In this document: positions 45,531 to 55,013 of the stretch, piece after piece
How the letters are laid out: each line of letters starts with the position of its first letter
Position numbering within the stretch: position 1 is the stretch's first letter
NCBI GenBank assembly: GCA_963838885.1
Contig: CAWITB010000058.1
Location: forward strand, 124,001-188,000
Source: JAICMB01 sp963838885
GTDB taxonomy: Bacteria > Acidobacteriota > Terriglobia > Bryobacterales > Bryobacteraceae
Direction of reading: 5' to 3'
DNA: 64,000 nucleotides
The notes under the pieces: generated by a model
What the model was told of the DNA's origin: nothing
The model's database searches: none
The model's input: the letters and a program-made list of their open reading frames with translations, nothing else
Translations under genes and position numbers: made by a program

Positions 45531-45713
45531 CTATCCGGCCCTCCGCTCATTGGCCCTGATCCACTCCTCGAAACTTGCGCGCAAAATGAGGCGTCGTCGC
45601 CCCAGCCATAAAGAGGGCAGGGGCCGCACGCCCGGCACCGTGCCCGCAATCAAGTGATGCACATGCGCATTCGAGCAACGCAGCAGGCGCGCCGCTTCCG
45701 GCACTGTAAGCAC
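45531..45713 (-). CDS. small helix-turn-helix protein, excisionase/AlpA-like
   Basis: 60 aa from GTG 45713. LTVPEAARLLRCSNAHVHHLIAG followed by LPSLWLGRRRLILRASFEEWI is the MerR-like winged HTH of excisionases and AlpA-type regulators. Near an integrase this suggests a recombination directionality factor or local repressor. The next gene begins 21 bp downstream. Confidence 0.75.
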   Translation of the reverse strand: MLTVPEAARLLRCSNAHVHHLIAGTVPGVRPLPSLWLGRRRLILRASFEEWIRANERRAG

Positions 45714-45785
45714 GCGGATTGTATCTTCGATAGTCGTACATCACCGCCTATTTAGTTCGCCCCGCGCTTTGCTGAGATCACCTTT

Positions 45786-46295
45786 TTAATGGCTGGCGGG
45801 TTTGTCCGGCGCTTGCCTCTCGCCGGGCAGCGTGTCATCTTCTTCTTTCGCACGCGGCTCCAGCCTGTACCGGACATCGATGCCGGTGATGCAGGCTTCG
45901 CCCTCCGGCAGCTCCGGCCATATGCGGGGGTCAAACTCACGCACATAGACGACTTCATGCCCCAGAAGCTTCATGAACACCTCTTCCAGGTTGCGCCCAT
46001 GCAGCCGAACGGACTGGACCGGGCCGGAGTCGAACTGCATGATTATCACGAACCAGCCGTCATCCACCGTCATGTTGACGCGGCGGCTGTAGGGGATGCT
46101 GGTGGCCGGACTCGCGTTCGCCGCGTTCGGACGAATCCATAAATCAAATTGCGCCTGCGTCTGAGGGTAGAAAGCTTTGTAATCGTCTTTCGCCGTCGCC
46201 GGTGCCTCCGGGGCGGCAGCGGCCTTCAGCACCTCCATCGAGGACGGTGCTCCCGGCCGGTTTTTGGCGCGGTATTTCTCTTCAAACGAAGTCAT
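45786..46295 (-). CDS. hypothetical island protein
   Basis: 169 aa from ATG 46295 with a strong AAGGAGG ribosome site. Soluble, N-terminal disordered part (KNRPGAPSSMEVLKAAAAPE), then a folded core with VNMTVDDGWFVIIMQFDSGP, VRLHGRNLEEVFMKLLGHEV and ACITGIDVRYRLEP, and a charged tail. No family recognised. It is read in the same direction as the mobilization genes and is the first intact gene after the relaxase. Confidence 0.65.
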   Translation of the reverse strand: MTSFEEKYRAKNRPGAPSSMEVLKAAAAPEAPATAKDDYKAFYPQTQAQFDLWIRPNAANASPATSIPYSRRVNMTVDDGWFVIIMQFDSGPVQSVRLHGRNLEEVFMKLLGHEVVYVREFDPRIWPELPEGEACITGIDVRYRLEPRAKEEDDTLPGERQAPDKPASH

Positions 46296-46339
46296 GACTT
46301 AAGCCTCCTTTATTCGCTGTAGCCTTGGTTCCGGGGTCA

Positions 46340-46519
46340 TTACTTGTCCACCGTCACGTCCTGTTTGCGCAAATCCTGCCCGATGTCGCGAGACTTGTCC
46401 AGAGGCGTTGTTTCGTTCGGTTGCGGCTTGCCGCTCACGTCGCTGGCCCCGCCCATTTTGTCGTTTATATCCGCTCTTCCAAGCGCCTTGTCGATGCTTG
46501 CCTGTTGTTCCGGTGTCAT
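46340..46519 (-). CDS. small hydrophilic island protein
   Basis: 59 aa, MTPEQQASIDKALGRADIND through DLRKQDVTVDK; polar and probably unstructured. The ATG at 46519 overlaps a TGA (ATGA) that would be the native relaxase stop, which supports both this start and that relaxase end. Function unknown. Confidence 0.5.
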   Translation of the reverse strand: MTPEQQASIDKALGRADINDKMGGASDVSGKPQPNETTPLDKSRDIGQDLRKQDVTVDK

Positions 46520-48015
46520 GTGTGTTGTGCTCTCCTTTGTGCTGTCTGAATGTCTCCGGCGCTTCGTTTGCCGGGAATCCTCCCATTGCTGGCGTCCCGC
46601 TGCATCCGATGGCGGATGCGCCGGGGCTTTCATCTGGTCGTAGCTCTTCCCGCGCCTTCTCGGTGGGGAAGGTTTCCTTATGCAGCGCGTCAATCATCAG
46701 CGGCTCTTCCTGGCGGTTGCGCGGCTGTTCCAGCCTCTCCAGAATGGAAGGCGTATGCGCGGCCCTGTCCCTGGCTTCCTGCGTCGTATAGGCTCCAGGT
46801 TCTTGCCCCGCGCTGGCATCGTGCAGCACGTCGCGTGAGACATGGGCGGCGTTGCGCGCCATCCGCCGGTCATGCTCGCTTAACTCGCGTGCGCCTTTTT
46901 CGTTGCGCGCTTTTTCGTCGTTTTCATTCGGCCACGTCGTTACCGCTCCCGTTCCAGTTCCCTTGCTTTTTCGCGCTCCCGCCAGTCGAAGGTTTCGCGC
47001 CCGGCGACGGTTCGGAAGGCGTGTTATGTTTTGCTTCGCCGCCTGAGCAAACGTGCGCTCATACATTTCGCGTTCCTGCGCGACCCCGACGCCGTCATAT
47101 TCCGAGGCGCTGACGACCTCCGCCGCCCGCCCCGTATTCATCGCACGCTCGATATTGCCCTTGTCCCCGCCGCAGTTCTACCGCTGCCATCACCCGTTTT
47201 TTATCGCTCTTGCGTTCGGTCCGGCCATCCCCCACGCGCGGCAGCTCGTCGCGGTCGATATCGCCCAGCGCGTGCGAATCTCCGCTGTCTTCGCGCCCAG
47301 AAATCCGCCGCGCCAGGCTATGCTCGTGGCCTGCCGGATCGACGAGGAGAAAATCGCGCCTCATTGCCTTGCGCCAGCACATAGCCGCGTTGCGCAAGCG
47401 CTGTGCGAAAACTCCTGCCCACTGTCGCGTTCTTCCGCCATAGTTCGGTGACTTCGTCTTTCACGTCCTGCGGGTCGATGCCGCTCGTTTGCCCCGCTGC
47501 ACTTCCCAGTTTTTCGGGCGTCGTTCGGGCCTCGGGCCGTCGCGTTCCGCAGCGCGCCTTTCACCTGGCTCCAGCGCAAATTCGCGCTCCAGCTCCCGCG
47601 CGGTTTTCTCGATGCTTGAGGTAATTCTAGCCGTCGGAAATCAGCTTGCCGGTATCCAAGTCAACCCGCAGCTCGATGTAATGCCGATGCGTCCGTCCGC
47701 CTTTCGTATGCTCGATGGTCATTCCCGGCTGACCGTCGAGCTTGAGCTTTTCCTCAATCGCTCGCCCGCCATGCTCCCATTGCTCCTTCGGTCAAGTCTT
47801 CGCCCTTCTTGCGGGTTGATGTTGGCGTGGTAATAAAATTCCTTCTCTCCGGCCCCGCCAGTATCGCCATGGCCTGTAATTGGGCGAAGCCCTCTTGATG
47901 GTGTTCGCGTTCAGCCCCGCACCTCGACCAGGCGCACGCGCTCATTGTCTTTTTCATTGGCGAGATGCACCGCGAAGCGTCTCCACTCGCTGCGGCTTCC
48001 GCCATTGATAATCAC
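46516..48015 (-). pseudogene. relaxase/mobilization nuclease, many frameshifts and an amber codon
   Basis: Pieces in order on the minus strand. GTG 48015 starts VIINGGSRSEWRRFAVHLAN and ERVRLVEVRG. Next come NANTIK, FYYHANINPQEGEDLT, IEEKLKLDGQPGMTIEHTKG, GRTHRHYIELRVDLDTGKL with a His-rich metal motif (HRHYIELR), then SDG-TAG-NYLKHRE. Then RELEREFALEP, DFLLVDPAGHEHSLARRISG, DIDRDELPRV and EYDGVGVAQEREMYERTFAQ. This is the order of MobP-type relaxases that nick oriT and stay bound to the strand. At least five frame changes and one TAG (near 47,630) break it. The start overlaps the MobC stop (GTGA). Confidence 0.75.
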
Positions 48016-48423
48016 TTCTCCCGCCCCTCGTAGATGGACAGCACGGCGGCGATGGCTTCATTGAGGGAGGCGAGCGCATCCCGGTATTCCTCCAGCAGCG
48101 GCGAGCCGCCCCGGTGCCAGGATTTGATGATCTGGTTAACGTTGTTGCCCGATGCGGTTCAGGGCGGCAATGAGCTTCATGGAGGCGTCCGCCTCCACGG
48201 TGCGCCGCACACGGCTTCTGGTTTGCCCGTTCGGTGATTCCGATCTCGCGGATATAGGAGGGAATCGTGAGCCCCGCCTTTGCCGCGTTCGCGGCAAATT
48301 GCTCATGTTCCTGCCAGGTCGATGCGCGTCACGACGCGCTTTTGTCTTTGCCGTTGCTCGCTTCCCCGCGCATGCGGCTTGCGTGCGATTATTTCCGCAT
48401 GTCGCGTCCATCAGCGCCTCCAT
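48012..48423 (-). pseudogene. mobC: MobC-like relaxosome accessory protein, frameshifted
   Basis: Fragments HEQFAANAAKAGLTIPSYIR, LIAALNRIGNN/NVNQIIKSWH and SPLLEEYRDALASLNEAIAA form the ribbon-helix-helix-like MobC protein that opens oriT for the relaxase. The signature ALNRIGNNVNQI is split by a frame change near 48,150 and another lies near 48,310. The 5' end is uncertain; ATG 48423 is my choice. The stop overlaps the relaxase start. oriT is expected just upstream. Confidence 0.65.
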
Positions 48424-48766
48424 TGCCTGTGTGTTTTTCGCGTGCCTGGCAGCGCTCTCCAGCCCCGGCACCACAGCGATAAATCCCCGCTCGCGATAGC
48501 GAGCGCGTCTCTTTAGTGGCTTGCAGCCAGCGCTGCAACCACCAGATGTGGTAAATAATCGGCTTCGAAGACAGAAAGCAAGCCATGTTTTGGGCTGCCC
48601 GCGTAGCGGTCATCCCAAACGCTTGTGAAGGGAGGAGGCGGCTGCGCCCTCCCCCCGTTCAATCCCCCCTCCCGCATAGCGCGCCGTGGCATTTTGGCGC
48701 GGTCGAAATTGCACATGGCCAGCGCAGTGCATTTCTTCATCTCACAGTGAAGCATGACGTTGCTCG
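48424..48766. other. region between coupling-protein and MobC remnants, candidate oriT interval
   Basis: About 340 bp with no convincing gene. A minus-strand frame from the coupling-protein end (CTALAMCNFDRAKMPRRAMR) is probably read-through. Just upstream of mobC lies GACGCGCTCGCTATCGCGAG (minus strand, near 48,480-48,510), which contains a short CTCGCtatCGCGAG-like inverted repeat. Its place before mobC-relaxase makes it the best oriT candidate, but no known nic sequence was recognised. Confidence 0.35.
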
Positions 48767-50253
48767 TCACCGCTGCTTGAAAAGCATCCGCTTGTAGGGC
48801 AGGCCGCTCGGCAAAAATCTGCCCGCCCTTGTAAAGAATCGCCTCGACTTCGTAGCCGTAGGCAGGGCCGCCGCGCTTGAGGGTCGTGAAGGCGGACGGC
48901 TCGACTAAGAAAGCGGCGTTGCTCGCTGATATTGACCCCGCTGTTCTGCTGCCCTGTCCAGCTCCAGCGCCGGTCGGGCGGCTGCTGCCGGAGTTGATAG
49001 CCCTCAACGCGTCTCCCAGCGCTCGCCCAGAAGCTCGGCCGCCCACTGATTGGTGGGGCCGGTGTTCTGATGAAAGAACTTGGTTTGCAGATTCGCGGCG
49101 AGGGCCTCAAACGCATCGTTATCGCCCAGGCGTTTGCGATACTGGTTGATGTTCTGCGCCGAGATAGACCGTGCACCCGGCGCTGGCCCGCGCTACCGCC
49201 TGGAATGCCTGAATCGCTAGCGGCTCAGAAAGTTCTCCGCCGCTTCGTCGGCCCAGCAGAAGACCGGCCGCAGATATGCTCCGTCCGGCGCGGGCGCGCG
49301 GCGCATGACCGCCACTTGCCAGCAATATTTCCAGATGAGCGCCGCAATGCGGCCTGCCAAGCCGGTACTCCTGCGTGCTGAGATCGATGATGATGAATTT
49401 TCCCGTCGAAGGTCATCTTCCGGCGTGACGGTGGTATCGGTGCAAAAAAACTTGCGCAATGGCCGCGCCGTGAAGGGCGCGGCGAGCTTGGTGAACATGA
49501 GCGTGATGATGGACCGGGTTTTCTCGGAGAGATTGGCGAAGTCGTCCAGCCAGTAGGCGCGGCACTCGGCATAATCGGCCTGGATTCTCATCGCCGGAAG
49601 ATTCGCAGCGCCTGTGCGCTTTCTCGAGAAAGAACCAGCAGGCGCTTTCCTGTCCGCCATGCCGCGTCTTTCGCCTGTTCGCGCGAGAGCGGAGCGCTGC
49701 GCACGATATCGCGCATGGTGGCCAGGCTCAGCTCGAAGCCCGCGAGCTGGACCAGCTCCACGACCTGCATGAGGAGCTGGTGCAGCGCATCCTCCCAGAA
49801 GAGCGTTTTCGCCGCCGCCGGATTTGGCAGGCTCCAGCGCCGTGATGATTTCTTCCAGCAGCGCGACGACGTTAATGGTCAGTCCGCCGCCCGCCGAGGC
49901 CTGCCCGGCTTCCCAGTCCAGAAAGTTAAAGCGCTGCTGCCCGGAGGCGTCGAAGACAATGACATCCTTTTCGCGTCTGGCTTCTTTCGCCCAGCCCAGC
50001 CACTGCGATTTTTCCGAAGGCTTGGCGCAAAGCACGATGCCCCCCATCTCTGCGGCGCTTCCTAAATACCCCAGCCCTAGGAAACGGCCTGTTCCGGAGG
50101 TTTTTCCACCCCGGTTCCGCCAAAGGCCGCGACCCCGGACGTGGCGTCCGCAATCGTGAAGGGCGCTTCACCGTCGCCCATCTCGCGGATGACCGTGGCG
50201 GGATGAAAGCGGGGAAGATTCGTCGCGTGAATCTCCCCCGCCCTCGGTGTCAT
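48767..50253 (-). pseudogene. VirD4/TraG-type coupling protein (T4CP), frameshifted
   Basis: Pieces in order: MTPRAGEIHATNLPRFHPAT from ATG 50253, then VAAFGGTG and, one frame over, GSGKTSGTGRFLGLGYLGSA-like sequence, so the Walker A is itself split near 50,105. Then GIVLCAKPSEKSQWLGWAKE, DVIVFDASGQQRFNFLDWEA and the Walker B RPVFCWADEAAENFLS. Next come AFQAVARASAGCTVYL, NQYRKRLGDNDAFEALAANL and VEPSAFTTLKRGGPAYGYEV, with native end LPYKRMLFKQR at TGA 48767-48769. This ATPase would link the relaxosome to a type IV secretion channel. At least four frame changes make it non-functional as read. Confidence 0.75.
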
Positions 50254-50429
50254 GCACTCACCTCCTGGCGAGCCTTCTCCATGAGCGCAATCAGTTGCTC
50301 ACAGAGCTTGACGGTGGTTTCAAGGTCGGCGTATTCAGGCCGTCCCTTGGCGCTGCGTCTGGTTGCGTCAAAATACGCCCGAAGCGCTTTTACTTTTGCG
50401 AGCGGGTAATGCTGTTTTTCGTTGTCCAT
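50250..50429 (-). CDS. small hypothetical island protein
   Basis: 59 aa from ATG 50429 (MDNEKQHYPLAKVKALRAYF), with AGGAG seven bases upstream. Mainly helical and charged (YADLETTVKLCEQLIALMEK). The stop overlaps the coupling-protein start by 4 bp (ATGA), showing that the two were one operon. Function unknown. Confidence 0.65.
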   Translation of the reverse strand: MDNEKQHYPLAKVKALRAYFDATRRSAKGRPEYADLETTVKLCEQLIALMEKARQEVSA

Positions 50430-50449
50430 GGATGCTCCTTTTTCTTCTT

Positions 50450-51052
50450 TCATTGCGCGCGCACCAGCAGCATTTCGCCGCCCGTGCAGACGCCTTGACC
50501 TGACTCCTGCCATCTGGCGGTGAGGCCGCTATTGCCGAAGGGCTTAAGCGTCATGGAGGCCATGTCGCAGCCCTGAAACGCTTCGCCGACGCCGATATTG
50601 TCGGTGGCGCGCAGAACGATAGCGCCGCCCTCGTCCGTCCCGCTGAAACTCGCGGAGGTCGGATTGAGCGTGCGGCGCATCGCTTCTGCGATGGCAGCGG
50701 CGTTTCCGCCATTCGCCAAAGGGAGTTTGGTGCAGCTGAAGGTGGTGAAGGCCGAGAAGCTATTCGGGTCCGCTCCTGGTCTCAGCTCCACCCCAAGGCG
50801 GCACCAGCCGCGGTTAAGTTCCGCTCCGCCCTGCCACTTGCCCGCCAGCTTCCTGAGCGGGTCGGGAGGGGCTTGCGCAGGAGCCGCGTGAACCACCGGC
50901 ATGGGCGTGGGCTTTGTGGGTTTCGGCCGTGCTGGCGATCGCTGCCGCAATACGCCGGACGGCCAGATGAGGATGAGCAGCGCCAAGGCCACCAGGCCGC
51001 CGAGAATAAGGGCTTTGCGCTGCGCTTTCGGGTCGAGTTCCTGCCATTTCAT
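50450..51052 (-). CDS. membrane-anchored hypothetical island protein
   Basis: 200 aa from ATG 51052. A single N-terminal TM helix (ALILGGLVALALLILIWPSG), a Pro-rich linker (RPKPTKPTPMPVVHAAPAQA), then a periplasmic beta domain with four Cys (NRGWCRLGVELRP, FTTFSCTKLPLANG, AFQGCDMASMTLKPF, GVCTGGEMLLVRAQ), likely two disulfides. The layout suits a conjugation-channel accessory protein. It overlaps the upstream gene by 4 bp and is intact, unlike its neighbours. Confidence 0.65.
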   Translation of the reverse strand: MKWQELDPKAQRKALILGGLVALALLILIWPSGVLRQRSPARPKPTKPTPMPVVHAAPAQAPPDPLRKLAGKWQGGAELNRGWCRLGVELRPGADPNSFSAFTTFSCTKLPLANGGNAAAIAEAMRRTLNPTSASFSGTDEGGAIVLRATDNIGVGEAFQGCDMASMTLKPFGNSGLTARWQESGQGVCTGGEMLLVRAQ

Positions 51053-51814
51053 AACGCACCTCCACTACTTTCCTTGTCATTTGCGCCGGAGCGCTTGCCG
51101 ATGGAGCTTTCCAGCCCGTCGATGCCCGTCGCCAGGCCCGATGCATCACCGTCACTGTGGAAGGCTTTCCGCTCCGCGCCTTCGCGCATCAGGTCGGACT
51201 CCCACACACCCTCTTTTGCCAGGTCGCTCATATCGCGGGCATGCTCTCTGGCCTGGCTGTAGAGCTGCCATTCGGAGATGGCGAAGCAAACCGCCGAGCC
51301 GAGGACGACCCACCCCAGCATCGAGAAGCCTAAACGACGCAGCACCGCCCCGGCGAGAAAGGCCAGCCCAGGTTCCACCGCGACGGCGATGACTTTGGGG
51401 CTGAAGGGCAGCAGCTCGCCCAGGCCGAACCGGCTGACGCCCGGCGAATAGTTATGCGGCTGCACGCCGCGTTTTTCTTCGTCGAGCCGTTTGAAATGCT
51501 CATAGATGGCCAGCGCCAAGCCAGGCGAGCGCGAAGTACACAACGCCGTGTGGTTCCCGTAGACCAGCCCGCCGCCAAAAAGCAGGCCGAACGAGAAATG
51601 CACATTGTCAAACCAGTTCAGCCCCATCATGGCGGCGAACACGAAAGCGATGTTGCTCCAGGACAGCAAGGCGTAAGCCGCAGCCCTTGCGCATCGGAAA
51701 CCGAGCGACGAGCGCTCCCTGTGCGGCGAAACTGCCGCCCCTGTTGGTCCAGTTTCCAAGCGGGGCTGCTGCCCCGCCGAAGGTGTTAAACGGTGATGGT
51801 TGTGAGCGTGCCAT
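51049..51814 (-). pseudogene. island membrane protein, one frameshift
   Basis: N-terminal residues MARSQPSPFNTFGGAAAPLG and ARFPMRK lie in the frame starting at ATG 51814. From about 51,690 the protein continues in another frame with AAAYALLSWSNIAFVFAAMM, two further hydrophobic helices (AFLAGAVLRRLGFSMLGWVV and following) and a polar C-terminus. Together about 255 aa with roughly four TM segments. No family recognised. It sits inside the mobilization operon, stop overlapping the next start. Confidence 0.6.
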
Positions 51815-51824
51815 GGTGGTTTCC

Positions 51825-52446
51825 TTATTTCGCGGGAGCTGAGGGGCAGCCGTTATCCGCCGGATTCAGCACCACAGGCTTGTCGTCAGGACAGATGCCC
51901 AGTGTTTTACAGGTCCAGGCCGAGGCTTTGGGGGGAATCCGCGCCTTAACTGACGGCCCCTGCTGCGCTTGCGGCGTGCAATTGGCTTGCGGTTTTTGCG
52001 GCTGCACCGGAGGCACAGGCAGGCGGTTGAACAGGCGGCACCGGAGGTGCTTTCAACGCCTCGTTCTGTTTGCGCAGCTTCTCGATTTCCTGTTCCTTGA
52101 GCAGCCGTTTGCGCTCCTCTTCGAGCCGCTGAATCTCCGCGTCTTCGGGACTGAGCGCCTTGGCTGCAGGCGCGGGTTGCGCGCTGGCCGGTTTGTCCGC
52201 GCCGGTCTCCAGCTGCTCGTTCTCTTTGCGCAGCTTCTCGATTTCCTTCTGCTTCAGAAGCCGCTGGCGCTCATCCTTCAAACGCTGAATCTCGGCGTCT
52301 TCAGGACTGAGGGCTTTCGCGGGCGCAGCCTGTGCGGTGCGCTTGTCAGGAACGTTCTGTTGCTGCCCGCGCACGAAGCCGGGAAGCAACGCGATGGATA
52401 AAAACGCAGCGGCCTTAATTGCCGTGCGTGCTGTTCGTTTGTTCAT
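51825..52446 (-). pseudogene. exported coiled-coil repeat protein, one frameshift
   Basis: From ATG 52446 with a strong AAGGAGG site: signal peptide (AIKAAAFLSIALLPGFVRG), then two copies of a 52-residue unit (AKALSPEDAEIQRL, LLKQKEIEKLRKENEQLE) forming charged coiled coils, then a Pro-rich linker. The frame is lost near 52,020. The alternative frame gives a Cys-containing C-terminal domain (NCTPQAQQGPSVKARIPPKA, WTCKTLGICPDDKPVV) ending at 51825. Likely periplasmic, with a place in the transfer apparatus inferred from position. Confidence 0.6.
52061..52320 (-). repeat. two-copy 156-bp internal repeat
   Basis: The segment starting near 52061 repeats at 52217 with a 156-bp period. It encodes the 52-aa coiled-coil unit twice. 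Copies differ at scattered positions, mostly conservative, so the duplication is not recent. Confidence 0.8.
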
Positions 52447-53074
52447 AATCAATCCCTCCTTTCAAGGGTTGAGGTTTGGCTGAAGGTTTCGGGTGGCGGT
52501 TCGTCGCTGGACGAAGCGCCACCCGTGGGCGTGTAGCCTTGGCGGTAACGGATACCGCGCCGCAACGACATGCGGGCCGCACGCGCGAGCGTCGGACAAA
52601 AATCTCGAAATGCAGATGCGGCCCTGTCGATAGTCCTGTGGAGCCGACGAAGGCGACGACCTGGCCTTTGCGCACGTGCGCGCCCGGCCGGATGCCGTCT
52701 CCAAATGCGCTCAGATGCGCGAAGGCGGTTTCATAAACCGCGTTATGGCGTATGCGGATATAGAGGCCGGACAGCCCATAACGCCCCGCCGCCACAACCA
52801 CGCCATCCGCCACCGCGTGAATCGGCGTGCCGGTCGCGGCCGCGATATCTAAGCCGCCGTGCCATAACTCCCGGTTGAGAATCGGATGCAGCCGCATCCC
52901 GTATTCTTCGCTGATGCGCGTGCCATCGAGCAGCGGGCCGACCAGCAACGGAGCGCTCACCAACTGGTCTTTGCCGTCGTAATAGCCAACGACCGCACAG
53001 CGCGGCTCGCCATGCTCAGCTGGCGAGGCATCCGCCAATGACGCCGCCAACAGTATTAATAGAGTTGTCAGCAT
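52415..53074 (-). CDS. exported M23-family peptidase
   Basis: 219 aa from ATG 53074 (MLTTLLILLAASLADASPAE, signal peptide). LytM/M23 zinc peptidase core: YGMRLHPILNRELWHGGLDI with the metal ligands His and Asp, GTPIHAVADGVVVAAGRYG and the HLHFE motif (STGPHLHFEIF). It would cut peptidoglycan peptides, as expected of a lytic factor that opens the wall for a conjugation channel. The C-terminus after about residue 190 looks Arg-rich and may be frame-shifted. It overlaps the start of the coiled-coil gene. Confidence 0.85.
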   Translation of the reverse strand: MLTTLLILLAASLADASPAEHGEPRCAVVGYYDGKDQLVSAPLLVGPLLDGTRISEEYGMRLHPILNRELWHGGLDIAAATGTPIHAVADGVVVAAGRYGLSGLYIRIRHNAVYETAFAHLSAFGDGIRPGAHVRKGQVVAFVGSTGLSTGPHLHFEIFVRRSRVRPACRCGAVSVTAKATRPRVALRPATNRHPKPSAKPQPLKGGIDYEQTNSTHGN

Positions 53075-53275
53075 ATGTCTGTCCTGCCTCTCCTCTCGTT
53101 CGTCATAGAAACCGCAATCAGGCGTCTCCATACGTTTGCGTTGTGCCGGACGGCCCAGGCTGCGCTAAACGTGTCCCAGTCGCAATCGATCACCATCAAG
53201 TCCCATAAAAGCCTGAGGACGGGGTGAGAGGCTATCGTTTTCAGGTAGACTAACGTGAGCTGGGCGTGAGCTGAA

Positions 53276-54487
53276 ATGACAGAGCAGGAAGAAATCAGAG
53301 CGGTCTATGAGCAGGTTCGCGATGCAAAATGGTTTCGCTATGCCCTATCCTGCCGCCTCCTCTTTCAGTACCTCTGGAAGCATCGTGGTAAACCTTCGAG
53401 CACGAAAGAACTCTGGGATGAAGCACTCGGACAAAAAGGCGATTTTGACTACAGCCCAGGCAACGCCAACACAGTCCGCGACCGGTGTCGCGCCTTGCGA
53501 GCCGCCTTGAAAGACTATGCCAAGGAGGTAAGAAGCGGCTGGATTTTCGACCTGCCACTCGCTTCCGAAACAGACGGATACCAGCTTAGGTGGTATCGGC
53601 GAGCCGACCCCCTGAGCGCAACGCGTTCATTCTGGGAGCCGCATCTTTCTTCATCCAGAATTTATGTGACCTATCCGGAACTCCTGTTCTATCAGGACTG
53701 GTCGAAACACTTTACTTTCCGCTATTTTCACCTGAATTCAGAAGACCTGACGCTTGCGCTGGCCGAGTTGAAGAAGCAGCACCGCCAAATGTATAGCAAC
53801 CATCTGATTGCTTCCTATCCCTACGTAACGTCTGGCGACATTGAGGCGAGGGACTTGATTACCGATTGGTTCGCTGAAAACGCGATGGTAAAGATTCTCC
53901 ACGCTGTTGCACGCCAGAAAATAGAAAAGATCGTTGCCGAAAGCTCGTTGATACTGTTGGGCTCTGCTGCCACCAATGGGCTAATCGGAGACTTTCTGAG
54001 TCATAGCCGTTCGCACCCGCTTGCCTTTCACTTGCAAGCTGGTGGAATCACTGTCAAAAGGCGGCGTTATCATCGAGTGATAGTCAAAGGGAAACCTGCA
54101 AAACCTACCGCCGAAGAGATGCAACGGCTTGCTCCGTATAAGCCGGTCCGCGTCGGTTCTGATTACCACATTGATTTCAGCCCAGAAAAGGGTGCTGAAC
54201 TTGGCATACTCAGCCGCATCCCTAACCCGCATGGTGGAGCTGCCGTGACGATCTTCAACGCGGAGTCTGGACGGATGGTTTATCAGATGGCCCGTTTGGT
54301 CACCGAAGAGGCCCGGTTTCGCAAAGCCATAAACGCATACGATGCCGCACAGTCGCTTCAGGAGCACGCGCCCTGGCCCAACCCGATGCCCAAATGCTTC
54401 GAAATTCTGTATGCCATGCACAGCGGTTCCATCTCGACGGATCACCGTGAGGCTTCGCTCGAACCCTTGGCTTGGCGTCTTTACTGA
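53276..54487 (+). CDS. winged-helix protein with a Rossmann-like C-terminal part, unknown function
   Basis: 403 aa, intact. The N-terminal 100 residues look like a winged helix of the OmpR/trans_reg_C type (YALSCRLLFQYLWKHRGKPS, TVRDRCRALRAALKDYA, with a wing DGYQLRWYRR). The middle and C-terminus alternate strand and helix. ESSLILLGSAATNGLIGDFL resembles a nucleotide-binding strand-loop-helix, and later come HGGAAVTIFNAESGRMVYQM and CFEILYAMHSGSISTDHREA. I know similar unnamed proteins from Acidobacteria but not their role. It is divergent from the transfer operon and ends 4 bp before the converging ankyrin gene. Confidence 0.6.
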   Translation: MTEQEEIRAVYEQVRDAKWFRYALSCRLLFQYLWKHRGKPSSTKELWDEALGQKGDFDYSPGNANTVRDRCRALRAALKDYAKEVRSGWIFDLPLASETDGYQLRWYRRADPLSATRSFWEPHLSSSRIYVTYPELLFYQDWSKHFTFRYFHLNSEDLTLALAELKKQHRQMYSNHLIASYPYVTSGDIEARDLITDWFAENAMVKILHAVARQKIEKIVAESSLILLGSAATNGLIGDFLSHSRSHPLAFHLQAGGITVKRRRYHRVIVKGKPAKPTAEEMQRLAPYKPVRVGSDYHIDFSPEKGAELGILSRIPNPHGGAAVTIFNAESGRMVYQMARLVTEEARFRKAINAYDAAQSLQEHAPWPNPMPKCFEILYAMHSGSISTDHREASLEPLAWRLY

Positions 54488-54491
54488 GAAT

Positions 54492-55013
54492 TCATCGGGA
54501 ACGCGACTGGTTGCCCTTTCGCCGCTGCAATTCCGCATCGAGCATGCTCGCCACCTTGCCAATCGTCTCGCGCCGCTTCACCAGCTCGGACTCAGGGAGA
54601 GCGGCTAGATTGTTTTCACGTTTTTGCATTTCCCACTTCAGGTTGCTCACCACCGACCCGTTACCGACGGCGGCTGCTTTGTCGACCGGGAGTTCGCCAT
54701 TGTTATCCACCGCAAAGACATCGGCGTTGTTACGCATGAGTTCACTCATTACCCCGCTCCCTCCCCGCCGCTTTTCAGCAACCATATGAAGCGGTGTTTC
54801 ACCGAGCTTATTCTTGGCATTGACGTTTGCCCCTTTTTCAATCAGAAGCCTCGCGGCGGAAGGCCACTCGCCGCTTCGCGCCACAAGGTGCAAAGGGCGA
54901 TTTCCGTCTTTATTAGTTCCGTTCACCTTTGCCCCTGCGTCGATGAGTTCCGCCATTGGCTTGCACCGGCCGGTGTACGCAGCCCTAAACAACTTTTCTG
55001 TCAACTCATCCAT
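54492..55013 (-). CDS. ankyrin-repeat protein
   Basis: 173 aa. At least three ankyrin repeats: KLFRAAYTGRCKPMAELIDA, DGNRPLHLVARSGEWPSAAR with LLIEKGANVNAKNKLG, then ETPLHMVAEK and MRNNADVFAVDNNGELPVD, followed by a charged helical C-terminus. No signal peptide. Ankyrin proteins mediate protein-protein contact; a specific partner is not evident. ATG 55013 directly follows a TAA (TAAATG), so it is probably translated with the upstream frame. Confidence 0.85.
   Translation of the reverse strand: MDELTEKLFRAAYTGRCKPMAELIDAGAKVNGTNKDGNRPLHLVARSGEWPSAARLLIEKGANVNAKNKLGETPLHMVAEKRRGGSGVMSELMRNNADVFAVDNNGELPVDKAAAVGNGSVVSNLKWEMQKRENNLAALPESELVKRRETIGKVASMLDAELQRRKGNQSRSR

Noticed and set aside
48480..48510. 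Inverted repeat before mobC as a proven oriT
   Set aside because: No recognised nic core and the repeat is short; kept only as a candidate interval.
52061..52320. CRISPR-like or minisatellite array
   Set aside because: Only two diverged copies with a 156-bp coding period; it is a protein-domain duplication. No CRISPR repeats or cas genes were seen in the window.
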